DNA from: Salinibacteraceae bacterium
GTDB lineage: Bacteria > Bacteroidota > Rhodothermia > Rhodothermales > Salinibacteraceae
Direction of reading: 5' to 3'
Length of the DNA stretch: 33,649 nucleotides
Assembly: GCA_007124945.1 (NCBI GenBank)
Contig: SLED01000158.1
Location: 1 to 33,649, forward strand
Position 1 is the first letter of the stretch, and each line of letters begins with the position of its first letter. This document shows positions 1-8,886 of the stretch, piece by piece. The translations under genes and the position numbers were made by a program. The notes beneath the pieces are model-generated. The model ran no database searches. It was not told the DNA's origin and was given only the letters and a program-made list of their open reading frames with translations.

Positions 1-427
1 CCAACGTCCACCTGAAGCGGCAGGCGAGCCGTGTCAACATGTGCTGTCAGCTTAGCTCGCACCCCGTCGTACTCCGCCTGATCACGAATCAAGCGAATGG
101 CGACGCTCTCTGCATCGAAAAGCACGCCATCGTTAACTACATCGACTTTGCATATATCCCTGAACACCTCGGCGAGCACCTCAATCCGTGGCGTGCCAAG
201 CCCAGGAGATCCAAGTCGCGCGTCATCCGGTGCGATTCGCCGTGCCAGACTACAAAGGCGTAGGCTCCCTTCAAAACGAACTGCTCTCGTCTTGCCGACT
301 GGCTGATGCGATACAGAAATCGCTCAAGCGCATAGCGCGTGAGAAGCACCTGATAATCTTCTCCGCGCTCACGTGCACGGTTCAGGAGGCGCTGCCGGAC
401 AGAGGCTGCCACGTTGGATACACTCAT
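1..427 (-). pseudogene. AbiEii-type nucleotidyltransferase toxin, frameshifted and cut by the window edge
   Basis: This gene encodes the toxin half of an AbiE (type IV-like) toxin-antitoxin pair; the family are nucleotidyltransferase-fold toxins. Visible in the first 76 residues are a helical N-terminus, then FVLKGAYAFVVWHGE and RMTRDLDLLG, which match the family's lysine-glycine and D-x-D nucleotidyltransferase motifs. After LLG the frame runs into a stop at about 137. The neighbouring frame continues with GTPRIEVLAEVFRDIC, then a stretch typical of the family (SVAIRLIRDQAEYDGVR), and ends in LQVDVG at the window edge. A one-base deletion near 198-200 (TT-GGC where TTC-GGC is expected) explains both frames. 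The start ATG overlaps the antitoxin stop by four bases (ATGA), so the two were translationally coupled. The remaining C-terminus lies outside the window. A sequencing error cannot be excluded. Confidence 0.82.
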
Positions 428-1023
428 GCTACTGCCTCCATGTACGGGCGAATGACCGTTTGCACCCGGCAGATGCCGGCAAAGCGCCAGAGCTCGTCCA
501 TGGATCCTCCCTGCTGGTAAAAATCACGCAGCGCCTCGATGGCTACATGGAGCCCCAGCTTGCTCCTGAATTTAAAGCAGTCGGCTACGGTCTTGGCCGG
601 AGTATATACTTTCACGGGGACTTTCTCGATGGTGTGCTCCTCAACGCCTGCCTCTCGCGCCACGCCGGACATTCGCACGACCTCTATTGAGAGGTGCTCG
701 ACCTTCGGGGTTCGATCATCCTGATCTATAGCAATCCAGATCTGGTGGGGGTTCTGTGTCGTTAGCTCGTGAAAGCGAAGGGCAGACAGCAGACAAATCA
801 CACCGTGCGGGACGCGCTTGGCCACTACGGCAAGTGAATGCTGAGCCGTAATCTTGTGATCGATGTGCTGATACAGACCGCGCCCAAGACGGACAAGTTC
901 GCCGCGCTCTTCGAGGCGGTAGACGTATTTGTGCGGTATGTTGTAGGCATCAAGGTCGCGAAGGCGAAGAATACCTCTTTCGTGAGCCAGTCTCGATAGT
1001 CTGTCTACCTTTGTCTCCGACAT
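424..1023 (-). CDS. AbiEi-family antitoxin / transcriptional regulator
   Basis: About 199 residues. The N-terminal ~60 residues (LSRLAHERGILRLRDLDAYN, then YVYRLEERGELVRLGRGLY) form the winged-helix DNA-binding domain of AbiEi-type antitoxins. The C-terminal part (VPVKVYTPAKTVADCFKFRS) is the family's antitoxin domain. Characterised members neutralise the AbiEii nucleotidyltransferase and repress their own promoter through inverted repeats; such repeats are present just upstream (1024-1107). The gene overlaps the toxin by four bases. A TTG at 1035 would add four residues (MYRF), but the ATG at 1023 is preferred because the outer operator arm ends right before it. The antitoxin looks intact although the toxin is broken, a common state of decaying toxin-antitoxin loci. 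Confidence 0.87.
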   Translation of the reverse strand: MSETKVDRLSRLAHERGILRLRDLDAYNIPHKYVYRLEERGELVRLGRGLYQHIDHKITAQHSLAVVAKRVPHGVICLLSALRFHELTTQNPHQIWIAIDQDDRTPKVEHLSIEVVRMSGVAREAGVEEHTIEKVPVKVYTPAKTVADCFKFRSKLGLHVAIEALRDFYQQGGSMDELWRFAGICRVQTVIRPYMEAVA

Positions 1024-1107
1024 GAACCTGTACAACGCCTGTCAAATGGTGCTGATAGATAAACCTGCTTATCTACGTTATTTGACACCCCCTCTCTATA
1101 CAGGTTC
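1024..1107 (-). promoter_or_regulatory. nested inverted repeats upstream of the abiE pair, probable autoregulatory operator
   Basis: Three pairs of inverted repeats share nearly the same centre. The outer pair is GAACCTGTA (1024-1032) with TACAGGTTC (1099-1107). The middle pair is GTCAAAT (1041-1047) with ATTTGAC (1080-1086). The inner pair is TAGATAA (1056-1062) with TTATCTA (1069-1075). Outer and inner pairs are both centred on 1065.5, the middle one on 1063.5. The block ends immediately before the antitoxin ATG. AbiEi proteins are known to bind inverted repeats in their own promoter, so this is the likely operator. The exact promoter hexamers were not fixed. Confidence 0.7.
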
Positions 1108-1259
1108 CTGGGCTGCGGTGTAAAGCCTGCTCAGAAAACGCAGGGAAAAGGACTCAGAACCTAACACTACTCAATTGATCAGGACCTGACAAACGCAACT
1201 CAACACACTCAGCGGTCTTCGCCCAGGAACCAGCCCAATCGCGAACACAACCAAAACAG

Positions 1260-1346
1260 TACCGGGAGCGGGACTCGAACCCGCACGGAGGGTTACCCTC
1301 CAACGGATTTTAAGTCCGTTGCGTCTACCAATTCCGCCATCCCGGC
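1260..1346 (-). tRNA. tRNA-Leu (anticodon TAA)
   Basis: The minus strand folds as a class II tRNA of 87 nt. The 5' strand of the acceptor stem is GCCGGGA, pairing with TCCCGGT with a terminal G-U, and the discriminator is A73 at 1260. The anticodon arm is ACGGA-CTTAAAA-TCCGT, giving anticodon TAA. The variable arm is long (GGAGGGTAACCCTCC) and the T-arm contains GGTTCGAGTCC. CCA is not encoded. Long variable arm, A73 and anticodon agree on leucine. Confidence 0.96.
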
Positions 1347-1363
1347 AGTACGGAGGGAGCGAT

Positions 1364-1392
1364 AAACTATCGACTACTGCCCGCGTTAGCAA
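1364..1392 (-). promoter_or_regulatory. promoter of tRNA-Leu(TAA)
   Basis: On the minus strand TTGCTA (1387-1392) and TAGTTT (1364-1369) are separated by 17 bases, and the -10 element ends 17 bases before the tRNA 5' end. The other tRNA-Leu gene in the window has the same 17-base distance, which supports both calls. Confidence 0.5.
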
Positions 1393-1483
1393 GGGCCTTG
1401 CCGAAGAAGCACGCTTTTCTCAAAGACTGCCTAAACGCCCACGGCGAGGATCGTTTCCGCCTTATGCTACCTTCGCAATACGC

Positions 1484-2281
1484 ATGACTGACCGTTCCCC
1501 GTTACCGCTTGAAGCGCTACAACAACACGCCCAGCAGGCCGCCTTGCGTTCTCACGTGCCGTACTCCGGGCGTGAGGAAGGAGCCGTCCTGTTACTTTCG
1601 GACGGTACGTGGGTCCCTGGTGTACGCGTGGAGAGCGCAACGTTTTCCCTGTTGATTCCGGCGTTGCTCGGGGCGCTTACGATTGCCACCGCCTCCGGCC
1701 GGCGCGACGTCGTCGCCGCGGTACAAACCCGGACGATGCGTGAGGACGAGGCCCTGATCATCCATCAGGGACTGCCCGTGTCCTTCCGACGGGCTGCGGA
1801 GGGTCTTGCGCTGGTCACGACGAGCGAGCTCCCCGCTGTCGGCAACCAGCTGGACCCGCGCCTCGACGACGCCCTGACTGAAATGGAGGAAGCAGGCATC
1901 ACGCTTGCCCGGCGCATCGCAAAGCGAGCCCACGTGCCGGACTCCGATTTTCCCGTCGGATGCGTGCTGCAGACCACCAGCGGCGACCTCCTCCCCGGTG
2001 TGAACGTAGAGCATCCTGACTGGTCGCGCATTCTCTGTGCGGAGCGCACTGCCATCAGCATGGCCATCACGTACGGGCTGATTCCGGAGCGGCTCTATCT
2101 CACGTGCCTTAAAGACGAGACGGGGAGCCCCTGTGGCGCCTGTCGACAGATTCTGGTTGAGCATGCGCCGACCCTGCCCATCCATATGGACCGCGGAGCC
2201 GCCCCTGCCGAACACACAATAGCCTCGGATTTGCTTCCCGGCGCCTTCCGCGGAGATGCGCTCACCGCCCCCTCCGCATAA
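1484..2281 (+). CDS. cdd: cytidine deaminase with two CDA repeats, the first one degenerate
   Basis: 265 residues. Cytidine deaminase hydrolyses (deoxy)cytidine to (deoxy)uridine in pyrimidine salvage using one zinc. The C-terminal domain (about 135-256) is complete: GVNVEH, CAE (185-187; C185 ligand, E187 proton shuttle) and PCGACRQ (216-222; C217 and C220 ligands), then a closing LLPGAF. The N-terminal domain (about 8-80) keeps the fold signature HVPYSGREEGAVLLL and GVRVESATFSL, but has LIPALLGA where TICAERxA is expected and no later PCxxC, so it cannot bind zinc. E. coli Cdd also has two repeats, but there the C-terminal one is inactive; here the order is reversed. The ATG at 1484 is chosen because the upstream ATG at 1319 lies inside the tRNA gene. 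The exchanger gene follows after 3 bases. Confidence 0.88.
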   Translation: MTDRSPLPLEALQQHAQQAALRSHVPYSGREEGAVLLLSDGTWVPGVRVESATFSLLIPALLGALTIATASGRRDVVAAVQTRTMREDEALIIHQGLPVSFRRAAEGLALVTTSELPAVGNQLDPRLDDALTEMEEAGITLARRIAKRAHVPDSDFPVGCVLQTTSGDLLPGVNVEHPDWSRILCAERTAISMAITYGLIPERLYLTCLKDETGSPCGACRQILVEHAPTLPIHMDRGAAPAEHTIASDLLPGAFRGDALTAPSA

Positions 2282-2284
2282 CCT

Positions 2285-3265
2285 ATGCTCCTCTACGTAC
2301 TCGCGCTGATAGCCGGACTGGCAGCCCTCTATTACGGTGCGGAGTGGCTTGTCAACGGTTCGGTAGATATCGCGCTGCGCTACGGCATACGGCGGGCGGT
2401 TATCGGCATCACCATCGTGGCGCTCGGCACCTCCATGCCAGAGTTTGTAATCACGCTCATCGCGGTGGTGGAAAACGCTCACGACCTGGGCGTGGGTAAC
2501 ATTGTTGGCTCCAACATCAGTAACATCGGTTTCATTCTCGGCCTGGCAGCGCTCCTTGCTCCCATCCGCCTCACACCCACACTTCTCCGGCGGGAGTATC
2601 TGCTAATGATGATCGTTTTGATCGGGTTTTACTGGTTGATCCTGGATGGACAGCTTGGCCGGGTCGATGGCATCGTGCTCGTATTAGCACTGGTTGGCTT
2701 TCTCTATTTCCTCTTCAAACGCAGACGCCCGGCGTCTGAGGTAGCGCGGCCCGCGGAGGGCTCCGGATCGCCCTCCAACACGCCCAACCGCAGCACCGAA
2801 CATCGCAATACGATGCTTCGCAACCTCTCCCTCACGCTCGGTGGCATGGTGGCCCTCGCTGCAGGCGCGCAGGCCGTTGTCTACGGCGGCACTGGCATCG
2901 CTGAGGCCCTGGGCGTCGATGCGCTCATTATCGGGCTCTCTGTCGTTGCCATCGGTAGTAGCCTGCCCGAGCTCGCCGCTTCGCTTGTCTCCATAGCCCG
3001 CGACGAGATGGACGTATCGGTGGGCAACATCGTTGGCAGCAACCTGCTGAACATCGCGTTTGTGATGGGCATCGTCGCCATCATCCAACCTACTCCCGTG
3101 TCGGACGCGGTCGTACACCTCCATGCCCCGATTATGCTCGGCATCTGTGCGATATTGCCGCTGCTGGCTATCCGTGGTGGCTACGTGAAACGCTGGGGCG
3201 GCGCGTTCCTTCTCCTTGCATACAGCTCTTACCTGACGATGCTTGCACTCCCCTACCTCCTCTGA
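2285..3265 (+). CDS. calcium/sodium antiporter, CaCA family (YrbG-like)
   Basis: 326 residues, inner membrane. Members exchange Ca2+ for Na+ or H+. Two inverted alpha-repeats are clear. The first (about 40-90) has ALGTSMPEF and GNIVGSNISNIGFILG; the second (about 215-262) has AIGSSLPEL and GNIVGSNLLNIAFVMG. The Glu of each PE motif and the GNxxGSN asparagines are the expected cation ligands. About ten hydrophobic segments are present, and the two halves are joined by a charged loop (about 140-175) rich in R, P and S. Length fits the family (310-360). It starts 3 bases after the cytidine deaminase stop, so it is probably co-transcribed, without obvious functional link. Confidence 0.92.
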   Translation: MLLYVLALIAGLAALYYGAEWLVNGSVDIALRYGIRRAVIGITIVALGTSMPEFVITLIAVVENAHDLGVGNIVGSNISNIGFILGLAALLAPIRLTPTLLRREYLLMMIVLIGFYWLILDGQLGRVDGIVLVLALVGFLYFLFKRRRPASEVARPAEGSGSPSNTPNRSTEHRNTMLRNLSLTLGGMVALAAGAQAVVYGGTGIAEALGVDALIIGLSVVAIGSSLPELAASLVSIARDEMDVSVGNIVGSNLLNIAFVMGIVAIIQPTPVSDAVVHLHAPIMLGICAILPLLAIRGGYVKRWGGAFLLLAYSSYLTMLALPYLL

Positions 3266-3346
3266 TGCGTTCCTGGAGGATCCATTGCCCGGTGCGGCGC
3301 GTGCACGATACGCACTAACTTTTCATCGCACCTCACGCGTGAGGCC

Positions 3347-5497
3347 ATGTCGTTCTCGCTCGGGTATTCCCCCATCCTCTTGCTGCTGAGCCTGCTGATA
3401 GCAGGAGGACTCACGTTCTGGATGTATCAAACTGCTGCACACACCGTTACGGGCTGGCAACGCCGAGGAATGATGGGGCTGCGGTTTTTTGCGCTTGCCA
3501 TCCTCCTGTTTTTGCTGATGGAGCCCATCTGGCAACGCATCACAGAACATTCCCAGCCGCCCGTGCTGGCTGTACTGCTCGATAACAGCCTTAGCTTGAG
3601 CGATCAATCCGCGGACGATGAGGATGACCCGCGACACTTCCCGGATCAGGTCCGATCGGTTGTTGATGCCCTCCCAGCCATCGATGGCGAGTTTCGGTTC
3701 TTTTCCTTCGGGTCGGAGGTCAATTCACTTGGATCCGATGCGTCCTCGGCGTCCGGTGCCCTGTCCTTTGATGAGGAACGTACCGACATATCAGCCGGGC
3801 TCCAGGGCGTACGCGACCGGCTTTCAACCGACAACCTGCAGGGCGTGCTGGTTGTCTCTGACGGTCTCTACAACACTGGACGCAACCCCCTGAACGTCGC
3901 CGAGCGCTATCCTCACGCTATCCATACGGTTGTCGTAGGCGATACAACGGAGCAACGCGACGTACTCGTTCAGCGGGCTTCTACCAACGAGATCGCTTAC
4001 GTGGACGTAGAGCAGCCAGTTGAGGCAACCATTCGTGCTACTGGAGCTCGTGCCGAGACAGTGACGGTTTCGCTACGTGACGGTGACGCAATCCTCGACG
4101 AAGAAAGCATCACGCTGCCTGAAGGCAACGGCGAACGCACGGTCAGCCTTTCATTTACGCCGAGCGAAGAGGGTCTGAAGCAGCTTGACGTTGTGGTTTC
4201 CGGTATTGAAGCGCAGATCACCGATCGAAACAATCGTCGCTCCGTCGGCACCCAGGTGCTGGAGCGTCGCCGCCAGGTTCTACTGGTAAGCGGCGGCCCT
4301 ACGCCCACCATGGGCGCCGTGCGGCGCGTGCTGGAGGCCGATGAAGACGTGGAGGTGCAAACCTTCACGCAGCGCACGGCCACGTCGTTTTACGAAGGCG
4401 ATCTGCCCGAAACCCTCGACGAGAAGAGCCTGGTGATACTGCTCGGTTTTCCCTCTTCGGCCACCTCCCCTGAACTCGTGGATCGGCTACAGCAAGCCGT
4501 CGAGGATGGGCTACCCCTGCTCTACATCCACTCCAGACATGGCGCGCTCGACCAGGTGGCGACGACCCTGGGCGACTGGCTTCCGGTGTCGCTTGATACG
4601 GCCAGTGGCTCACAAGAAGCACGCGTTGAAGTCACTGCTGCCGGTCGTGGCCACTCCGTACTTGAAGGCCTCTCCGATGAAATTGCGGCGATGGATCGGT
4701 TGCCGCCACTACGCGCTGCAGGTGGAACCTGGGAAGAAACTCCAGATGCCCGTACGCTACTGGAACTCGCCGGCGAGAACCAGCCGCTGCTGACCGTCCG
4801 CTCCCGGGCGGGTCATCGCTCTGCTACATGGCTCGGGTCTAATCTGTGGGACTGGTTCACGCTGCCGGAAGAGTTGGCCGAACTGGACGCACTCGCGCCC
4901 ACCCTCACCTCAAACCTGGTGGAGTGGCTTGCCACCGACGAGGATGACCGCCTCGTGCGGGTTTCGCCCACCGAGCTCGAATTCACGGGCTCGGAGTCGG
5001 TGACGTTCGAGGGTGAGGTGTACAACGAAAGCCTGAACCCCGTCAGCGATGCGACGGTACGCCTCGAAATAGAGGACCAGGCCGGAGACACCTTTCCCTA
5101 CACCATGGAAGCACTTGGTAACGGGCAGTACAGGCTCGATGCCGGGACGCTTCCCGAAGGCCGCTACTCCTACCGCGCCACCGCCACGCGCGATGAAACG
5201 GAGTTCGGCACCGACGCGGGCAACTTTCAGGTGGAGCAGTCCGTGCTGGAATTTCTGCAAACCCGCGCTGATGCACCGTTCATGCGCCAGCTTGCAAACC
5301 GATCAGGCGGCACATTCTTTATTCCGGAAGATGTTGAACGCCTCGCCGACATTCTGGATGAGGATTCTGGCTTTTCAGCTAAAGAACAAACCCTTCGCAC
5401 CGAAACTCCGCTTTGGCATCTGCCCTGGCTGATGCTTCTCGCGGTCCTTCTTCTGGCTGCCGAGTGGGCGTGGCGGAAGCGGGCAGGACTCGTTTAA
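3347..5497 (+). CDS. membrane-anchored VWA-like protein (BatA-like architecture)
   Basis: 716 residues. Two N-terminal membrane helices (about 8-25 and 42-60) are followed by a von Willebrand A-like domain from about 73 to 200. This domain has a MIDAS-like DNSLS (D79, S81, S83), a likely MIDAS threonine in ERTDIS (about 146) and VVSDG (about 170). Extended beta-rich domains follow, including an Ig-like segment near 535-630 and a glutamine-amidotransferase-like Rossmann segment (about 310-420, RRQVLLVSGG and LVILLGFPS). One C-terminal helix (about 688-708) is followed by RKRAG. Proteins of this layout are common in Bacteroidota and Planctomycetes; their exact role is not established. The bulk is probably periplasmic. 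It stands 81 bases after the exchanger on the same strand. Confidence 0.72.
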   Translation: MSFSLGYSPILLLLSLLIAGGLTFWMYQTAAHTVTGWQRRGMMGLRFFALAILLFLLMEPIWQRITEHSQPPVLAVLLDNSLSLSDQSADDEDDPRHFPDQVRSVVDALPAIDGEFRFFSFGSEVNSLGSDASSASGALSFDEERTDISAGLQGVRDRLSTDNLQGVLVVSDGLYNTGRNPLNVAERYPHAIHTVVVGDTTEQRDVLVQRASTNEIAYVDVEQPVEATIRATGARAETVTVSLRDGDAILDEESITLPEGNGERTVSLSFTPSEEGLKQLDVVVSGIEAQITDRNNRRSVGTQVLERRRQVLLVSGGPTPTMGAVRRVLEADEDVEVQTFTQRTATSFYEGDLPETLDEKSLVILLGFPSSATSPELVDRLQQAVEDGLPLLYIHSRHGALDQVATTLGDWLPVSLDTASGSQEARVEVTAAGRGHSVLEGLSDEIAAMDRLPPLRAAGGTWEETPDARTLLELAGENQPLLTVRSRAGHRSATWLGSNLWDWFTLPEELAELDALAPTLTSNLVEWLATDEDDRLVRVSPTELEFTGSESVTFEGEVYNESLNPVSDATVRLEIEDQAGDTFPYTMEALGNGQYRLDAGTLPEGRYSYRATATRDETEFGTDAGNFQVEQSVLEFLQTRADAPFMRQLANRSGGTFFIPEDVERLADILDEDSGFSAKEQTLRTETPLWHLPWLMLLAVLLLAAEWAWRKRAGLV

Positions 5498-5629
5498 GCA
5501 GCAAGACTCTGAACAACACCGACTACCCGACTCCTTCGTAACCGGAAGATTATGATTGGTCCCAACTCGTATTCAGCATGTCCGTAGAACGCCGACGGTA
5601 CAGACAACCATATTCTTAATTCCTCCTCT

Positions 5630-6871
5630 ATGGATCCCGATGTAGCTACACGACCGATGCCGGTCAGTCAACTTGGAGAGATCACGTCTCTCAGCACCCT
5701 GCCGGACGAGTTTACGCCCTTTCTCAGAAGTATTCGGCGCCACCTGCATCGAAATCCGGAGGTGGGGTTTCAGGAGACGGAAACGTCGGCGTTTATTCGG
5801 GAAACGCTGGAGTCGAATGGGCTGAAGGTGCATGGCCCCATTGCTGAAACCGGGCTCTACGTTGATATTCAGGGAAAAGACACAGGGCGTACGGTTGGAT
5901 ATCGGGCCGACATTGACGCGCTCCCGCAGCAAGATATGAAGCGCGTGCCGTACGCGTCTATTAATGATGGTGTTGCTCATCTTTGCGGACATGATGCACA
6001 CACCACGATTGCCATCGGAACCGCACTGCTGCTCGACTCTCTGCGTGATGAAATAGAGGGCACGGTCCGCGTATTCTTTCAGCCAAACGAGGAGGGCATG
6101 CCCAGCGGTGCTCCCCGCATGATTGACGACGGGGTGCTGGAAGGCGTAGAGGCCGTCTACGCGGTGCACGTGGACCCCACGATAGAACTGGGCCGCTACG
6201 GATTGATCGAAGGTGCAGCAACCGCCTCGGCTGATCGGTTCACCATCACCATCACCGCCCCCAGCAGCGGGCACTCCGCGCGCCCGCACGAATCCGTTGA
6301 TACGCTCTGGGTGAGCACGCTGATGCTGAACACGCTGTATCAGTTGATCGGCCGCACCAGCGATCCGCGCCTTGCCGCGGTAATCACACCCACTTGGATC
6401 AGCGGTGGTGAAGCCTACAATGTGATTCCGCAGCAGGTAAAGATTGGCGGGACCCTACGCTGTCAGAGCCTGGCTGACCGTGAGCGCTTGATTCGCAAGA
6501 TCAAGCAGATCGTATCGCAAACGGTAGGCGTGCACGGTGCAGCAGCCGAGATTAAAGTGGACACCGGCTCCCCACCGGTCTTAAATGACGAGCGGCTCAT
6601 CGACTATGTAAGAGCTACCGTCAAGGAGTTGCACGGCGCAAGCGCGATCTACGACATTGATTTGCCCAGCATGGGGGCTGAGGACTTCGCGCACTACCTC
6701 TCACATGTGCCGGGTGCACTCGTCCGCGTGGGCACCGCTTCGGGACCCGAAACACGCTATCCCCTTCACGACTGCAACTTCGACATCGACGAGCGGGCGC
6801 TGGCCCCAGCCTCACAGCTTTTGACCGGTGTTCTTATGCGCCATCTGGAGCACCCACCTGTCCACTCGTAG
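5630..6871 (+). CDS. M20D-family amidohydrolase (N-acyl amino acid hydrolase / HipO-like)
   Basis: 413 residues, cytoplasmic, no signal peptide. Members hydrolyse the amide of N-acylated amino acids (hippurate, IAA conjugates, N-acetyl diaminopimelate) with two metal ions. Seen: RRHLHRNPEVGFQE (37-49), GYRADIDALP (90-99), CGHDAHTT (119-126; C119 and H121 ligands), FFQPNEEG (149-156), YAVHVDP (177-183; H180), the lid/dimerisation domain with SGHSARPHESVD, MGAEDFAHYL near 340, and a closing LHDCNFDIDERAL. QPNEEG replaces the usual QPAEEG and HVDP the usual HVWP; neither removes a ligand. The substrate cannot be assigned. The start could instead be the Met at residue 10, since the first ten residues are not part of the fold. 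Confidence 0.9.
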   Translation: MDPDVATRPMPVSQLGEITSLSTLPDEFTPFLRSIRRHLHRNPEVGFQETETSAFIRETLESNGLKVHGPIAETGLYVDIQGKDTGRTVGYRADIDALPQQDMKRVPYASINDGVAHLCGHDAHTTIAIGTALLLDSLRDEIEGTVRVFFQPNEEGMPSGAPRMIDDGVLEGVEAVYAVHVDPTIELGRYGLIEGAATASADRFTITITAPSSGHSARPHESVDTLWVSTLMLNTLYQLIGRTSDPRLAAVITPTWISGGEAYNVIPQQVKIGGTLRCQSLADRERLIRKIKQIVSQTVGVHGAAAEIKVDTGSPPVLNDERLIDYVRATVKELHGASAIYDIDLPSMGAEDFAHYLSHVPGALVRVGTASGPETRYPLHDCNFDIDERALAPASQLLTGVLMRHLEHPPVHS

Positions 6872-6949
6872 CGTAATATCAACGCGCGACTTGCGGATAT
6901 CCCGAATAAGCGAGTACTTGACTCGCAACCAACCATCCGGGATTCTGCC

Positions 6950-8800
6950 ATGCGCATCTGTGTAGCAGTCCTCCTTTTCTTCCTTCTGTGCCCCGACGCC
7001 TCCGGACAGGTGTCGTGGAGCGATGACTTTTCCGACGGTGACCTTACGCAGGATCCCGAATGGATGGGTACGGTCGACCGCTGGACCATCGATGTGCTTG
7101 AGGACATCCCTGCACTTCGCACCAACGGGGTGGCAGAAGCGGACACGGTTTTTCTCGCAACGGAGTCACCGATTAGCTTTGGCGAATGGCAGTTTCGCTT
7201 CGCCCATGTGGATGTTAACCTGAGCATCTTTAATGGAGCACGCATCTTCCTCATCGCTGATACGCCCACGCTCGATGGGCCGGTGTTGGGGTACTATCTT
7301 CAATTTGGAACCAACAACAGTAACGAGGTGCGCCTATACCGTATTGATGGCGATCCCGCTACGCAGCGGGTGGAGCTCGGTCGGAGCGATCCCATACTCG
7401 ACGGGTTCGACAATACGCTTGATGTTGTCGTAAGTCGCTCCCAGGATAACCAATGGCAGGTGTTTGCCAATGGCGCTTTGCTGTTTGAGGCAGAAGACGA
7501 TACGTATGCGTTCGGCCAGTACTTTGGCGTCTGGGCGAAGCACACGGCCTCGGCCCCCACGAATCTATACTTCGCTGACTTCGCGGTGAGTGGCGCTACC
7601 GGCCCTGTAGATGATCAGCCATTCGAGATCACCGGCGTGGACCAGATCGAGCCAGCGGCGCTGGAAGTTGCTACTACCGTTCCGGTTGATATCGCATCCC
7701 TGAGCCCCGCCGATATTTCACTCGATTCGGGCGCCCAGGCCTCCTCTATCGCCGCCAGCACCGAGTTAAATCAGTTCCAGGTGAGTTTCCCGGGACCCGT
7801 GGATGCGTCTTCCTTGATGGTGGCGTCACTTCGAGATTTCGCCGGGCGTGAACTGGTGGACACGGTGACTCCTATCGCCCGCTGGCCGGCGCCGGGCGAT
7901 CTGAAGATCAACGAAATCATGTACAACCCGCGGGTCGATCGCTTCGACCCGACACCGGATCAGCCATCTTACGTGGAGCTCGTTAACACCAGCGACGAGA
8001 CGCTCACACTCCGGCATCTTCGGTGGGCTGGGCGTATCGATGCAGCTGGCGAAGCAGACACCCTGCACGTGGGCCGCCCCTTTACCTCGGTTCGGCCCGA
8101 TGGCTTCGTGGTGGTTGCTGCCGAGCCAGACGGGGACGAGGTGCTCTACGAAACCCGTCTGTACCAGGCTTTTCCGTCCTTTCCCTGGGCTGCCCCCGAT
8201 GTGACACTGCTGCCCCTCCACCGCGCCACCCTCGGACTCCGAAATGCGGGCGACCGTATTGCGCTCTATGGTGCGGGTCCGGAACGCCTCGACGAAGTGG
8301 AGTACGGCCCTGAATGGCATCACCCTGGCGTCTCGGTAACGGCGGGGCGTGCGCTGGAGCGGCTCAGCATCCATCGCCCGTCCAACGAGCCGCAGAACTG
8401 GACCACATCCGTAGATGAGGCGGGCGGCACACCCGGCCTGCCCAACAGCGTTCGCACCCGCCCTCCCACCGAGCTCCCCGATGAAGCGCTTGCGGTCCAC
8501 CCCTCACCATTTTTCCCTGAAGGAAGCGGTGAAGATCGGCTTGCTGTCATACAGTACCGGCTACAGCAGCCTGTGAGCAGCATTCGCGTCCGCATTTTCG
8601 ACCGAAACGGGCGCCTGGTCCGTACACTCAAAGAAGCGACGCTCTCTGCCGAAACAGGAGAACTCATCTGGGACGGCCTGGATGACAAAGGCCGCCGGCT
8701 CCGCATCGGGCCCTACATCGTACATCTGGAAGCAATGGACGAAATAACCGGAACGGTGGAAATGCATCGGGCCCCCGTGGTACTTGCGCGCCCCCTGTAG
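6950..8800 (+). CDS. secreted lamin-tail-domain protein with C-terminal FlgD-like Ig fold
   Basis: 616 residues. A Sec signal peptide covers about 1-20 (RICVAVLLFFLLCPDASG, likely cleaved before QVSWSD). A concanavalin-like jelly-roll segment spans about 24-215 (FSDGDL, then NNSNEVRLYRIDGD and FGVWAKHTAS). A bacterial Ig-like linker covers about 222-310, and a lamin-tail domain about 315-500 (LKINEIMYNP, YVELVNTSDETLTL). The end (about 540-605) is a FlgD-like Ig module: VRIFDRNGRLVRTL, WDGLDDKGRRLRIGPYIVHL. Such modules often close secreted Bacteroidota proteins and lie where a type IX sorting signal would be expected, but no canonical sorting motif was identified. Probably an extracellular or surface protein; ligand unknown. 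Confidence 0.85.
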   Translation: MRICVAVLLFFLLCPDASGQVSWSDDFSDGDLTQDPEWMGTVDRWTIDVLEDIPALRTNGVAEADTVFLATESPISFGEWQFRFAHVDVNLSIFNGARIFLIADTPTLDGPVLGYYLQFGTNNSNEVRLYRIDGDPATQRVELGRSDPILDGFDNTLDVVVSRSQDNQWQVFANGALLFEAEDDTYAFGQYFGVWAKHTASAPTNLYFADFAVSGATGPVDDQPFEITGVDQIEPAALEVATTVPVDIASLSPADISLDSGAQASSIAASTELNQFQVSFPGPVDASSLMVASLRDFAGRELVDTVTPIARWPAPGDLKINEIMYNPRVDRFDPTPDQPSYVELVNTSDETLTLRHLRWAGRIDAAGEADTLHVGRPFTSVRPDGFVVVAAEPDGDEVLYETRLYQAFPSFPWAAPDVTLLPLHRATLGLRNAGDRIALYGAGPERLDEVEYGPEWHHPGVSVTAGRALERLSIHRPSNEPQNWTTSVDEAGGTPGLPNSVRTRPPTELPDEALAVHPSPFFPEGSGEDRLAVIQYRLQQPVSSIRVRIFDRNGRLVRTLKEATLSAETGELIWDGLDDKGRRLRIGPYIVHLEAMDEITGTVEMHRAPVVLARPL

Positions 8801-8886
8801 CGCACCGGTCGTAGCGGCACAGCCAGTGTCACTAAAGAGGAACAGCCCAATAGTGGGGTCGTTCGTACTTCTGAACGTTTCGAACG

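Noticed and set aside
1319-1483. Upstream extension of the cytidine deaminase frame to an ATG at 1319
   Set aside because: It overlaps the tRNA-Leu gene and its promoter, and the added residues have no family character.
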